The notes under the pieces: generated by a model
Told to the model about the DNA's origin: nothing
The model's database searches: none
The model's input: only the letters and a program-made list of their open reading frames with translations
In this document: piece after piece, positions 12,033 through 22,153 of the stretch
Position numbering within the stretch: position 1 is the stretch's first letter
Layout: every line of letters starts with the position of its first letter
Translations under genes and position numbers: made by a program
From: Diogma glabrata
Lineage: Eukaryota > Arthropoda > Insecta > Diptera > Cylindrotomidae
NCBI GenBank assembly: GCA_963693315.1
Contig: OY856188.1
Location: 162,646,002 to 162,710,001 of the forward strand
Direction of reading: 5' to 3'
DNA: 64,000 nucleotides

Positions 12033-14036
12033 TTAGATTATAAAGTGTGCTTTTTTTCTCAGTGTATAGATAAGAGATAGATAGATATCATTTTTATCGG
12101 CGTATCCAAAGTTCATGGTAGATTCCCATTTTAAAGCCCATTCGAAAAGTTTTTTTGGTGTGTCAATAATATCTCTGCTTCCCATACTATAACGGTGTGC
12201 AGCACGCTTCAGTGTACCACCAATCCCATCGTAAGATCCCTTTCCATGGCTGGTAGCATGAAAAATGCCATTCTGCATCAACCTAAAAGTCTTTTTTATG
12301 GTGGCATAAGTTAATTAAGTTATGTTTATTTTTGTATTGAGAAGGTGCACCGTCGTTGTTATAAATTATTTTCCTAATATTAGAATTTATATGCGTTCTG
12401 ATGAATTCAATAAGTTTTGTAATGAAAAGATCTACTGTAGTACTGTTGTGATCGTTTATATCTGGAATGAGTATAAAACTTCGGTGCTGTATATATTCAC
12501 TTGTGGCACTTTTAAAATAAATGACAAATGGATAAATAGTAGTTTGTGAATTATTATAATAATAGTCTTGAATCGCATCCTGAATTATGAAGCCGTAGTT
12601 TTCAGAAAAATCCCCTTGAACGAAGCCCTCTCCTGGTTCTAATTTTTTTTTCCTCAATGAATGTAGATTGCTGTTTTGCTATAAAGTTGTGTGGTATCAA
12701 AATTTGTAAACGGTAAATAAATTTTTTCATAAATTCTTCTACAGTTTCTATTAAAGTATCCAAATTGCATCGATCAGTGGTATTCCGTTGTTGATATTTG
12801 ACTTGAAGGATTCCTTTAACGTCAAAATCATTTAGTAATCTTTCTTCTAGTTGTTGAAGCTTTTTTGAGCATTCATTGCACTTTAAAGCATGACAATCTT
12901 CTGTTAATTCACCACATAAAACAAAGTCAATTATTGTTTTATAATTCTGGAAAGCAGCATCAGTAATCCAAGACATCTTAGAGTAAAGAATCCAATCCCG
13001 GGTACCCGTTACCCGGGTACCCGGGAAACCCGCAATTTTTCCAGCACCGAAAACCGGTTCTGAAATCAGTCCAATACTCGGTTTTTCGATTCTATATTTT
13101 TTAAATAAATTTTTATTCATTCATTAAAAAAACAACACAAGCAAATGTAACAAATAACAAAAACAACGTTTTATCTTTTTATCCTATCAAGAAGACTAGC
13201 TCTACACAGATTTTTATGCTTAAAAGGGTATATTCCATGCTTAAATTACGTTGATTTTCAACCGTGAATAAGCCAGGTGTATTATCGATCTATCTATCTT
13301 CTATCTATATTTATAAAATTGAAAGTATGTGTGTTTGTCCTTTATGCATTAATACACCATTCATCCGATCATCATGAAACTTTGGGAAGTTGTTGTGTAC
13401 CCTTGCGCATAGGTAACTGGCAATTTTTTTTTTTAAACGGAACCCCAGGACCAATTTGCCAATTTTAATTGGAACCCCAGGACCGGTAACAATGCATTAA
13501 TACCAATGAATTTAATATATGTTCGGGAACATATGTAATATTCAAAATTTTGGATCTATGGGTGTGACAACCCCGCGTACTTTAGTACCTGCTATTGGTA
13601 AATCAGTTAACGTGAGATATCGTAAACCACTGGCAATGTTAGATGTCACTTATATAAGGGGATAAGTGATATTTTAGTTGTGCTGGCGGATTTCAATCCA
13701 CGATAGCACCCTTAGTTTTAGTTATGGAATATTCTTTGTTTGACATGCTTCTAAGGTTTTGATGGACTAAGGTTTTAATGGAATTTTTAATTTTTTTATA
13801 TTTTTTTAAAGAATGGACTTTTGTGCTTGCTCGAAGAAATGAGCCTAATTTTAGCTTTGTTCCTGCAAATTTAAAAAAAAATGTGTTTTATTTTTGTTTC
13901 CTCAATCCTATCATGAAATATTGCCCTATGTCGTACATTTAACATTATTATGTGAAAGGATTTGTTATTTAGTTTTCCATTCTTTAAGAAGAATATAAAA
14001 AACAAAAAAAAATTGCGTTCATCAACGTCTTAAAAG

Positions 14037-14110
14037 CATGATGTTGTAGAACCTAGGTCTGAAAAGGTTTTTATGTGTTGTTGTGACACATATTGTGATT
14101 CCAAATATTT
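14037..14110 (+). mobile_element. LINE family Y 3' UTR scrap
   Basis: GATGTTGTAGAACCTAGGTC and TTATGTGTTGTTGTGACACA match, in plus orientation, the 3' UTR of the family Y LINEs at 22154-22710 and 44532-45220. Only about 70 bp remain. Confidence 0.55.
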
Positions 14111-14154
14111 TAAAATTGCACAAATTTTTTTTAAATTTTCGGTGAAAAAGATGA

Positions 14155-14472
14155 TGAACAATGCCATTAAAGCTACGATTTTAAATGCAAAATTCGAAGG
14201 GGAAGATGTAGTGTTGTCACGTATTCCAATGATCCCAACAGATATGGTATTTGAATTCAAACGTTTAGTTTCCAGTGCAACTCGCATTTGCAATGACGAT
14301 CAACAAAGCACAAGGACAGTTACTGCAAGTATGTGGACTAGATTTGGAGAATCCGTGCTTCTCACATGCACAACTGTATGTGGTTGACGCGTTAGGAAAA
14401 CCTTCTGATTTATTCGTGTATGCGCTAGACGTAATAACAAAAATTATGGTGTACTCACAAATATTTGAATAA
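14155..14472 (+). pseudogene. Helitron PIF1-like helicase, C-terminal end
   Basis: The translated frame gives FEGEDVVLSRIPMIPTDM and FEFKRL, then after a frameshift near 14270 [27 protein letters not shown] and [10 protein letters not shown]. These are the closing motifs of the superfamily 1 (PIF1-like) helicase of Helitron Rep/Hel proteins, where TINKAQGQ and the final LYVA/SR region belong to helicase motifs V-VI. The usual SR following LYVA is lost here ([10 protein letters not shown]). It is a dead fragment of about 105 residues of a protein normally well over 1000 residues long. Confidence 0.85.
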
Positions 14473-14769
14473 ATAAATAGAATTAAAAAGAGATTTTGAA
14501 ATTTTTTCCATATTAAAATAAATAGGTTGCAATAAAAATGACACAATGTAAATTGAATATTTTCATAACGAGTTTTCCTTATGAGAAAGCGGCAATATGC
14601 GATGGGCATAATGTTAAATAAAAAAAACTTTTACACTTTTGGCGTAAAAAATAAAATTTTGAAAGATTTTGTGAGTGATGAAGATCATCAACAGAAAACG
14701 ATGACATTTTTCAGAAATACATTATAGAAGAATTTGGTAAAGAAATTCAATTAATGATTGATGTAGACA

Positions 14770-14990
14770 CGATGGAACAGGCTTTATCATATGCTAGAAC
14801 GTTTTTATAAAGTAAAAAACAGCATTTTAAAATCCTTAATCGATCTCAATTCAACAATTTCGTTTGAAGAACATAAATGGGAGATGATTAATATTTTGGT
14901 GACAACGCGTGCACCTATAAAGTTAGCTGCGGAGCACTATGTCGCAGTGATGCAACATTAATATCAGCTGATGCAACCATGAAGGCATGA
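14770..14990 (+). pseudogene. hAT transposase fragment
   Basis: The frame starting RWNRLYHMLERFYKVKNSI and continuing EEHKWEMINIL and TTRAPIKLA matches the part of hAT transposases that begins with the conserved T.RWNS motif. A shift then gives LCRSDATLISADATMKA, also typical. In-frame stops and at least one frameshift make it non-functional. It is the only transposase trace of element C and lies in the expected place inside its ends. Confidence 0.7.
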
Positions 14991-15540
14991 TCGATAATTT
15001 GGGCAGCAATGGCAAGTTAGAAGCCAAACTCGAATGAATTTATTTCTCATTGGATTTATCAAAAATTTTTTGTTGCATAAAAGGATTTAAAAAAAAATTA
15101 AAAGGTTTTCCTAAATTATAATGTGATTTTTTGTTAAATAAAATGGATTTAAAAAAATTAAATCGTTTTTCTAAATTATAATGATTTTTTAATAGTTTTA
15201 ATTTAAACATTTTCAGAACCGGGTCCAGAACCGGGTACCCGGGTTTCAAAAAATCTAGCTCCGAAAAACCGGTTCTAAAAAATGCTTCGGTTCTGGATAC
15301 TCTATCTTAGAGTGTTGAATCATTAGTTTTATATTTTGATTTATGGTACACACCTACACATTATGAGCTCCTTGGAATAATTTTATACATTCTTGTGGTC
15401 GAAGGGACGTGAATTTAGTAAATCCTATTTTCACATCAGGAAACTTATTTTTAAACTCCACATAAGCTTCATTTAATGTACATAGCAATAAGCGCTTTTG
15501 TGGATTTATGCTGATATTGCTCATATGTTCTTTATTGTAC

Positions 15541-16258
15541 GTATATAATTTTTATAACATTTTAAAAAGTTCATTCAATAATAAAATATTTGATATTTAA
15601 CATAAAAAAAAATCTCTTAGTTTATAACGCCATTTTTAAACTTTTCCTTCAGAACAAAAAAAAACTGGTTCCCGACAGTCATATGCACAACGAATTTTAT
15701 CTTTAAAACAAAAAATAGCGCGTATCCTAAACTTTCACAAGTGATATAAAATAAGCTTCAATTGAGTTTAAAAAAAAAAAGAGGCTGTGCCATCTTTTCT
15801 TATGTTACACCGTTTTATTCTTATGTTACACCGTTAAAAATTATTTCAAAAAATTAATTGTGTATATTTTTAAAAACTTTGTTCTAATACCTATTCAACG
15901 ACATATCATTTATGAAAATCGATTGAGTAATTTTTCTACAATCGCTCGTCAAAATGCACTCACATCACAAAATAACAAAAAATTGAGGGGCACCCTGTGA
16001 AGACCCCTGGTCGAAAAAAAAAAATTCTAAAAGAACTTGTATTTATTATTTATGAAAGACTATCTATAAACAAAAAATTATCAAAATTAAAAGGGGTCAA
16101 GGCAAAATTTACCAAAAATTTGCTGAACTTGCGTGAAATTAGTCTATAATATTTTTGTGTTCCATAACGAAATAACTTACCGCCAGTACCGCCATAAATA
16201 TAATGCTATAAAAACGAAACGCATAACGTTACGGTTTTTTTTTCGTTTTGCAACACTG
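15541..16258 (-). repeat. Right terminal inverted repeat of element A
   Basis: Pairs with 8371-9205. It has two copies of CTTATGTTACACC (15799 and 15820), CGACATATCATTTATGAAAA and GAGGGGCACCCTGTGAAGAC, and ends CGTTTTGCAACACTG. The left arm has the same pair of motifs in inverse orientation. Confidence 0.75.
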
Positions 16259-16266
16259 ATCATAAG

Positions 16267-16440
16267 GCCAAATAAATCCAAATCATGTTGTATCTGTTTC
16301 CAAATTCGAACTTATTTGCTAAGGCTGCCAAAATGACCGAAAAAATCCAAACTATGTCGTAACTGTTTCCAAATTACTTATTGCCTAAGACTGCATTCAT
16401 TTGCTTCCCAACATTTGCGACTGGTTTTAAAATTTGATAA
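16267..16440. repeat. Two diverged direct units of about 55 bp
   Basis: CCAAATCATGTTGTATCTG...TTTGCTAAGGCTGC is followed by CCAAACTATGTCGTAACTG...TTGCCTAAGACTGC. No gene is seen. Confidence 0.4.
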
Positions 16441-16504
16441 AGGTTCTCAGCCTTTTTTTATCAAGTTCATGTTAAGGATCTGGTAAAAACTTTTAATATT
16501 TGAA

Positions 16505-16800
16505 ATCGGATCCATCATGTCTCAATCATATTCTTTCCATTCTGGTTTACACGTCAACCGGTTTGTGCAAACATTCAAACTGTTAAAATCAGTTACTGTC
16601 ATAGTGACAGAATGCAGAGGGATTTTTTGTACATCGTACAAACGGAATGCTTTGCTGGAACAATAGTCTCGGGGGCGTCCAACCCCCAAAAGTTTAAAGA
16701 AAGCGTTCGTCAACATCTCAGAGCGCATGTAGTTGTAGAACCTACGTCTCAAAAAGTATCTATGTCTTGTTGTGACATATATTGTAAATGCTTTAACAGA
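16505..16800 (+). pseudogene. LINE family Y reverse transcriptase tail, degenerate
   Basis: In plus orientation the sequence reads, with a frame change, PFWFTRQPVCANIQTVKI, CHSDRMQRDFL and ASNPQKFKESVRQHLRAHVV, followed by the family Y 3' UTR (TGTCTTGTTGTGACATA). It corresponds to the last ~80 residues of the LINE protein in the 44618-45208 copy. It is 5'-truncated and lacks a clear poly(A). Confidence 0.7.
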
Positions 16801-17284
16801 ACACTTTTTATTAGAAAATTAATGTAATGGAAAATATTTTGTCAAGTCAATGAGATGAAATGTATAACCTAATTTTGCAAATCTCGCACCGAATCTATAA
16901 GCTTCTTTTCAGAATTAGGATGTTCCTTTTGATTCACAGTAATGGCATATATTTGCCACTTTTTTATTTAGAAACTATACGAATTGCAAGTGCTTCTCCA
17001 TCAAACGTTTGTCGGTAATCGAATACCAGATCCACCAGCACTTTTATATCAATATTTTGACATGTGATTACTTTTGTGATTACTAATGGCGTGTAAGGTG
17101 TAAATGTATTAAAAACGATAAAATACGACATTATACAACCGTTCTATTAGAAAGCAAATAAGCAACATTGCTATATTTAAAAAAACAATTTGTGTTTAAA
17201 ACATTGTTTTTTTTTTGAAAAAAATAAAACAATCTGTTTTGAACATTGTTTTAAACAGTGGGTCTGTTCCCTGTTCCCGGCTCT

Positions 17285-17845
17285 GCCTATAAGTATATAA
17301 TATTTTCTTCGATCGCCATTTTTAGGCGCACCAATAATCATAATAATATTTTTTTCGACCGCCATTGCTAAGCGCACCTAAAATTACTAATAATTTCTTC
17401 GATCACCATTGTTAGGCGCATCTATAAGCAAATATTATTTTCTTCGATCACCTATGTTAGGCGCACCTATAATTAATAATATTTTCTTTCATCGTCATTG
17501 TTAAGCGCACCTACAATGAGAATAATATTTCTTCGATCGCCATTGTTATAGGCGGCAGGCGCACCTAAAATTAACAATATTTTCTTCGATCGCCATTGTT
17601 AGGCGCACCTGAAATTAATAATATTTTCTTCGGTCACCATTGTTAGGCGCACCTATAATCATAATAATATTTTCTTCGATCGTTATTGCTAGGCGCACCA
17701 AAAAACTCTAACACTTTCTTCGATCACCATTGTTAGGCGCACCTATAATCATTACAATATTTTCTTCGATCGCCATTGTTAGGCGCACCTATAATAATAT
17801 GATATTTCTTCGATCGCCATTGCTAGGCGCAACTAAAATTAATAC
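17285..17845. repeat. Minisatellite, about 12 units of ~45 bp
   Basis: The consensus is roughly AATATTTTCTTCGATCGCCATTGTTAGGCGCACCTATAATCATAAT (quoted in pieces: TTCTTCGATCGCCATTG, then TTAGGCGCACCTATAAT). Units are contiguous and vary by substitution and small indels; one unit near 17550 has an extra ATAGGCGGC. No spacers or genes are associated. Confidence 0.92.
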
Positions 17846-18084
17846 AGTCTGCTAGTCAAACTGATCATTTTTTGGACAATACTGGGATAAGTGGTGGGTC
17901 CTCCGGAACACTTGTTTATTGTGTCATCATTTTTCAATGTTTGTTGGGAGTGAATGAATTTTGATGACACTTTGGAAAAAGATGCAAATATGTATGGCAA
18001 GAAGCTGATCAGTTTTTGAGCGATAATGAACAGAGTGGTGTGGGATCCCCTGAGCACCTGTTTTTTGAAAGCCACCTGTTTTTT
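17846..18084. other. Unassigned segment with a weak internal duplication
   Basis: ACTGATCATTTTTTGGACAA...GGTGGGTCCTCCGGAACACT and GCTGATCAGTTTTTGAGCGA...GGTGTGGGATCCCCTGAGCA are parallel blocks about 145 bp apart. No coding sense is evident. Confidence 0.35.
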
Positions 18085-18142
18085 TAGTAAAATTCAAGCT
18101 TTTTCCAAAATTCCAAAACTATTGCAAATATTATAACTATAT

Positions 18143-18771
18143 TGTAATAAACTTCGTCCAGAATGGGATAATTTAATTTACTCATAAATAACCAATACAT
18201 TCTGCTTTCCACATTCAGACTATGGCAAAGATGAATTAAAAGTTAACTCCTTTTAACTAATACATTTTGCATAAATTAATTAAATATGAGTTCGCTAATG
18301 TTTACATTTATGCAAGTATGAATGAAAATAGGTGTGGCCTATTGTTTCTAGAAAATACACTGGAAACAAACTGAGTAGTAGAAGTTTCTGCTTATTTGTT
18401 TTTGGATATAAATAAGCGAACAAAATATCAGATAATCAGTTTTAATTTTGCAATTAAAAGTGTTTATAAATATTCGCAAGTATAAGGAATAATCGGTGGT
18501 ACTTGAGCCTGGGTACTAATAGTGAAAGAATTTGAACTTAGTGGAATAGTAAATACAGATTTTACGATTCCGAATATTAATGATTCAAATTGTGGAAAAG
18601 CGGTGAAGTTTATCGTACATAAATTGGAGACCCTGGAATTTATTGTAATTAAAATCGGAAGCTGTTGTAATTAGTTGACAAATAAAGTTTGAGATTCTGT
18701 TAACCAAAGATCCGTCTTTTTACTGTCGTATTTGCTCAATAATCGAAAAGAACCAACGCAGAGTCGTTACA
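18143..18771 (+). repeat. 5' LTR of the gypsy element
   Basis: 629 bp, starting TGTAATAAACTTCG and ending GAGTCGTTACA with a 5-bp inverted TGTAA/TTACA. It contains a TATA box, an initiator and an AATAAA at 18681-18686. Confidence 0.93.
18407..18441 (+). promoter_or_regulatory. LTR core promoter (TATA + initiator)
   Basis: TATAAATA at 18407-18414 is followed 31 bases on by ATCAGTT, whose TCAGT (18436-18440) is the insect initiator consensus. This spacing is typical for insect RNA polymerase II promoters and would place the U3/R border near 18438. The same pair is intact in the 3' LTR near 21838-21872. Confidence 0.7.
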
Positions 18772-18772
18772 G

Positions 18773-18790
18773 TGGTGTCAGAAGTGGGAT
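18773..18790 (+). other. Primer-binding site
   Basis: TGGTGTCAGAAGTGGGAT starts one base after the 5' LTR, in the expected place and with the TGG expected of a tRNA 3' CCA end. I do not assign the tRNA. Confidence 0.75.
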
Positions 18791-18800
18791 TATTGAAACA

Positions 18801-20660
18801 ATGGTCAAGACATTAAATATTAGTGATCTCAGCCAGACCCAGCTGAAGGACGAGTTGAGAAAAAGGAATGCTCCAATCCATGGAACGAAAGCAGAACTTG
18901 CATTCCGGCTGCGTAAAGTTTTAGAAGAAGCAGGTGAAAACACAGACGTCATAGAAATAGAGCCGGAAGAAGCTCCGGCTGCCCCAGCAATTGATCCGAT
19001 GATGGCGTTGATGAAAGAAATGATGGCACAGCAGCAACAACAACTTGCTGATATGATGGCCAAACAAGGAAACAATCTGATGGCCCGACAAGAGAAACTG
19101 GCAGCAGAACAAAAATTAGATCAACAACAACTACGTGAAGTAATCGAGTCACGTATATCCAGTGCGGAGGTTAAAATCAACAATATGGAAAGGGAGCTGC
19201 GGAAAGTTACCGAAGAACATGAAGAGAAATTACGCAAACTTTCAAGTGAATTCCGCCAAGAAATAGCACAAGGGAAGTCAGGTAACATGATCAATCCATC
19301 AACTACTTCAGCCCCAGCTAGAGTGAAAACACCCGCATTTGATGGATCTACATCGTATCAGATATTTAAGATGCAATTTGAGATAGCAATAACTGGGGTT
19401 GATCACCAGCAAAAAGCAAACGCGCTTATATTGGCATTGAAGGGACCTGCTGCTGAAATTTTGCAGACACTATCAGCGACAGAGCGTGATTACAGCAAGA
19501 TAATGGAGGCTTTAGAAGTAAGATATGGGGAAAGTCATATACAAGCTCTCCATTGCATGCACCTCAAAACACGAAAACAAGGAGTCAGCAAAACTTTGCA
19601 AGAATTAGAGGCTGACATTGTGAGACTGGTAAATGTGTCATATCCGAACTATAACGCTGAACATCGAGATGAGCTGGCAGCTGATACATTTATCAATGCT
19701 CTTCGAGATGTACAAATGAGAAATCAGCTGTATATAAGCGGGAAGAAATTACCTGCGGAAGTCTTAGCATTGGCCCTGCAAATGGAAGCCGGAAAAAAAG
19801 CGCTTGGCTCAGATAGAGTACGTAAGATTGAAGTTGCTGAAGAGCCACTAAAAGCAGCGCTTGATGAAGTGATCATGCGTGTCAAAAGTTTGGAAGATAA
19901 GCCTGAACGAAATCAACGAAGAAGATCTAGCAGAGTAAGATGCTGGAATTGTAGGCAGTTAGGGCACATCAGACGTGAATGCAAAACACTAGTATCAGCA
20001 AAAGAAGGAGTAGTTCCAGGCCGGTTGATGAACCTTTCAAACAAGCAAGTGGATGTCGAAAAGGAAGGAGATTGCCGCGTTGAACACCGGAAGAGAAGGA
20101 TACATTGTAACGCTGACGATCTTTCAAAAAGAGCCTGTATTGAGGAGCGCAAGTCATGTAGCAGAACTGTGAGAAATGAGGCAATGAAATTGAATCAAAT
20201 TAAGTTCCAAACTCTTGACGATTGGTGTACCGAAGCCATTAAAAGAGAGCAGCTAAAGGATCTAGCTATGGCTCTAATATTGAAATGGAAAACCGAGGGA
20301 AGGCGACCGGAGTGGAAAGAGGTAGCACCTTTAAGTACGGAGGTGAAATGCTACTGGGCGCAATGGGACTCACTATTGATGGACAACGGGATACTAAAAA
20401 GAAAATGGAAATCCGCTGATGGCAAGAAAGTGTTAGAACAACTGGTGTTGCCATCAAGTCGAGTAGAAGAGGTACTGGGAAAGCTGCATGGAAGTATTTC
20501 TGGAGGACACCTGGGAGTCAATAAAACCCTAGCCAAAGTAAGGGAGAGGTTTTATTGGGTAAGGTATCGAACAGACGTGGAGCAATGGTGTCGGCGATGC
20601 GATACTTGTGCGGCGAGCAAAGGACCAAAGACTAGAACCCGAGGAGAGATGCAACAGTAG
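18801..20660 (+). CDS. Gag fused to the start of integrase
   Basis: The likely start is ATG 18801 (MVKTLNIS), 29 bases after the LTR; an upstream in-frame ATG at 18732 is inside the LTR. The order is a SAP-like helix pair near residues 9-45 (LSQTQLKDELRKRNAP), a Q-rich coiled coil, a retrotransposon gag domain (PAFDGSTSYQIFKMQFE to ALALQMEAGKK), and a CCHC knuckle (CWNCRQLGHIRREC, 19941-19983). The frame then jumps within about 110 bp to the end of RNase H (HCNADDLSKRAC) and the integrase zinc domain (HGSISGGHLG...CDTC). Protease, RT and RNase H, normally about 2 kb, are deleted without shifting frame. A TAG at 20658-20660 separates this from the integrase core. Confidence 0.88.
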   Translation: MVKTLNISDLSQTQLKDELRKRNAPIHGTKAELAFRLRKVLEEAGENTDVIEIEPEEAPAAPAIDPMMALMKEMMAQQQQQLADMMAKQGNNLMARQEKLAAEQKLDQQQLREVIESRISSAEVKINNMERELRKVTEEHEEKLRKLSSEFRQEIAQGKSGNMINPSTTSAPARVKTPAFDGSTSYQIFKMQFEIAITGVDHQQKANALILALKGPAAEILQTLSATERDYSKIMEALEVRYGESHIQALHCMHLKTRKQGVSKTLQELEADIVRLVNVSYPNYNAEHRDELAADTFINALRDVQMRNQLYISGKKLPAEVLALALQMEAGKKALGSDRVRKIEVAEEPLKAALDEVIMRVKSLEDKPERNQRRRSSRVRCWNCRQLGHIRRECKTLVSAKEGVVPGRLMNLSNKQVDVEKEGDCRVEHRKRRIHCNADDLSKRACIEERKSCSRTVRNEAMKLNQIKFQTLDDWCTEAIKREQLKDLAMALILKWKTEGRRPEWKEVAPLSTEVKCYWAQWDSLLMDNGILKRKWKSADGKKVLEQLVLPSSRVEEVLGKLHGSISGGHLGVNKTLAKVRERFYWVRYRTDVEQWCRRCDTCAASKGPKTRTRGEMQQ

Positions 20661-20663
20661 AAT

Positions 20664-21560
20664 GTGGGCGCCCCAATGGAGAGAATTGCAATAGACATCG
20701 CGGGGCCATTTCCGGAAACGACAAAAGGGAACAAATACATCATGGTGGTCATTGATTACTTTACAAAATGGCCGGAAGCGTATGCGATACCGAGCCAGGA
20801 GGCAGTTACGGTAGCTGAAACATTAGTCAATGAATGGGTCTGCAGATATGGAACACCGCTCGAGTTGCATACCGACCAGGGAAGGAATTTCGAATCTCAA
20901 CTGATGGAAGAGCTGTGCAGAACACTCGACATTAGAAAAACACGAACTACACCTATGAACCCGCAATCGGATGGCATGGTAGAACGATTCAACCGTACCA
21001 TGGAAGAACATTTGTCAAAGGTAGTGGAAGCCAACCAAAGAAATTGGGACAAGGATCTTCCGTTATTCTTGATGGCCTATCGTAGCGCAGTGCACGATAC
21101 GACATGTGAAACGCCAGCGAATATCATGTTCGGAAGAGAACTACATCTTCCTAGTGACATCGAGTTCGGCATCCCTGGAGGTCTGGTATCTACGAAAACA
21201 GATTATGTGGGACAACTAAGGGAGAAGATGAATAAAATCCATCAACAGGTTCGAGACCACATTAAGATTGCCAGTGACAAAATGAAAACCAGGTACGACA
21301 TAAATGCAAATAGTGGCGGTTTTCAAGAAGGAGAATTGGCATGGCTATACAACCCCAGGAGAACTAAGGGAAGATCACCCAAGCTGCAGACAGATTGGGA
21401 AGGTCCATATAAAATAATCAAACGAACTAATGATGTTATCTACCGCATCCAAAAGGGACCCCGTACCAAGATGAAAGTGATACATCTGCAAAGGTTGGCA
21501 CCGTACCAAGGTAACAGTACCAATGCGATAGCTGATATTGTTCGGGACGAACAAAACTAA
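20664..21560 (+). pseudogene. Integrase catalytic core and C-terminal domain
   Basis: Continues the same frame after the TAG at 20658 (the codon is usually Tyr in relatives, so one base change may explain it). The catalytic D,D-35-E triad is complete: Asp in AIDIAGPFP (20694-20696), Asp in HTDQG (20874-20876) and Glu in MVERFNRT (20982-20984). The C-terminal GPY/F module is visible (WEGPYKI...VIYRIQ). It ends at TAA 21558-21560, just before the purine tract. Without readthrough, the core would have to start at an internal Met and would lack the zinc domain. It would insert element cDNA if made and if a relative supplied reverse transcriptase; that is inference. Confidence 0.9.
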
Positions 21561-21571
21561 ATGGAGGGCAA
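21561..21571 (+). other. Polypurine tract
   Basis: ATGGAGGGCAA lies directly before the 3' LTR, the usual place of the plus-strand primer. Confidence 0.7.
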
Positions 21572-22153
21572 TGTAATAAACTTCGTCCAGAATGGGTTAA
21601 TTTAATTTATTCATAAATAACCAATACATTCTGCTTTCCACATTCAGACTATGGCAAAGATGAATTAAAAGTTAACTCCTTTTAACTAATACATTTTGCA
21701 TAAATTAATTAAATATGAGTTCGCTAATGTTTACATTTATGCAAGTATGAATGAAAATAGGTGTGGCCTATTGTTTCTAGAAAATACACTGGAAACAAAA
21801 ACTTACTAGTAGAAGTTTCATGCTTATTTGTCTATGGATATAAATAAGCGAACAAAATATCAGATAATCAGTTTTAATTTTGCAATTAAAAGTGTTTATA
21901 AATATTCGCAAGTATAAGGAATAATCGGTGGTACTTGAGCCTGGGTACTAATAGTGAAAGAATTTGAACTTAGTGGAATAGTAAATACAGATTTTACGAT
22001 TCCGAATATTATTGATTCAAATTGTGGAAAAGCGGTGAAGTTTATCGTACATAAATTGGAAACCCTGGAATTTATTGTAATTAAAATCGGAAGCTGTTGT
22101 AATTAGTTGACAAATAATTCTGTTAACCAAAGATCCGTCTTTTTACTGTCGTA

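Larger units (their letters stand above)
13270..14475 (+). mobile_element. Helitron remnant inside hAT C
   Basis: A (CTAT)n-like start near 13286, the phrase CTTTATGCATTAATACACC, GAAACTTTGGGAAGTTGTTG and the doubled GGAACCCCAGGACC are typical of insect Helitron flanks. They are followed by a repeat also present at 28262-28775 and then by the end of the helicase gene. Most of Rep/Hel is missing. The exact ends are not resolved. Confidence 0.6.
12984..15304. mobile_element. hAT element C nested in the transposase-like gene
   Basis: Flanked by perfect 8-bp duplications TCTTAGAG (12976-12983 and 15305-15312). The ends are TAAAGAATCCAATCCCGGG on the left and, on the opposite strand, TAGAGTATCCAGAACCGAAG, fitting the hAT terminal pattern. 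Both ends carry GGTACCCGGG-type repeats just inside (12997-13030 and 15217-15250). The interior holds a hAT transposase remnant (14770-14963) and Helitron pieces. Confidence 0.85.
12033..15556 (-). pseudogene. Transposase-like gene of element A, split by a hAT copy
   Basis: Reads right to left in two parts. The upstream part (about 15556-15313) shows LLLCTLNEAYVEFKNKFPD, IGFTKFTSLRPQ and VCTINQNIKLM, with one in-frame TAG near 15351. It is then cut by the hAT insertion 12984-15304. The downstream part (12975-12033) shows CHALKCNEC, QGDFSENYGFIIQDA, NNDGAPSQYKN and ATSHGKGSYDGIGGTLKR, with frame changes near 12620-12660 and 12283. I know this layout (LRP...CVC..HQN, GDFSENY, SDG..SQYKN, HGKG..DG.GGT.KR) from an uncharacterised multicopy arthropod family. 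The spaced acidic residues suggest a DDE/RNase H-like transposase, which is inference. A second copy lies at 39918-40560. Confidence 0.65.
8371..16258. mobile_element. 7.9-kb DNA transposon with hAT-like ends (element A)
   Basis: The ends are CAGTGTTGCAAAACG at 8371 and its inverted copy ending at 16258. The flanking 8 bp are ATCACAAG (8363-8370) and ATCATAAG (16259-16266), an 8-bp duplication with one mismatch, as in hAT elements. Long subterminal inverted repeats follow (about 8371-9205 and 15541-16258). Inside are a minus-strand transposase-like gene (12033-15556), a LINE (9754-10770) and a nested hAT copy (12984-15304). Whether the transposase-like gene mobilised this element is an inference. 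Confidence 0.75.

Noticed and set aside
17285..17845. CRISPR-like appearance of the 45-bp repeats
   Set aside because: Units are contiguous and degenerate with no unique spacers, and the context is eukaryotic.
18767..19152. Antisense frames under gag
   Set aside because: Shadows of the gag coding sequence; the codon periodicity belongs to the plus strand.
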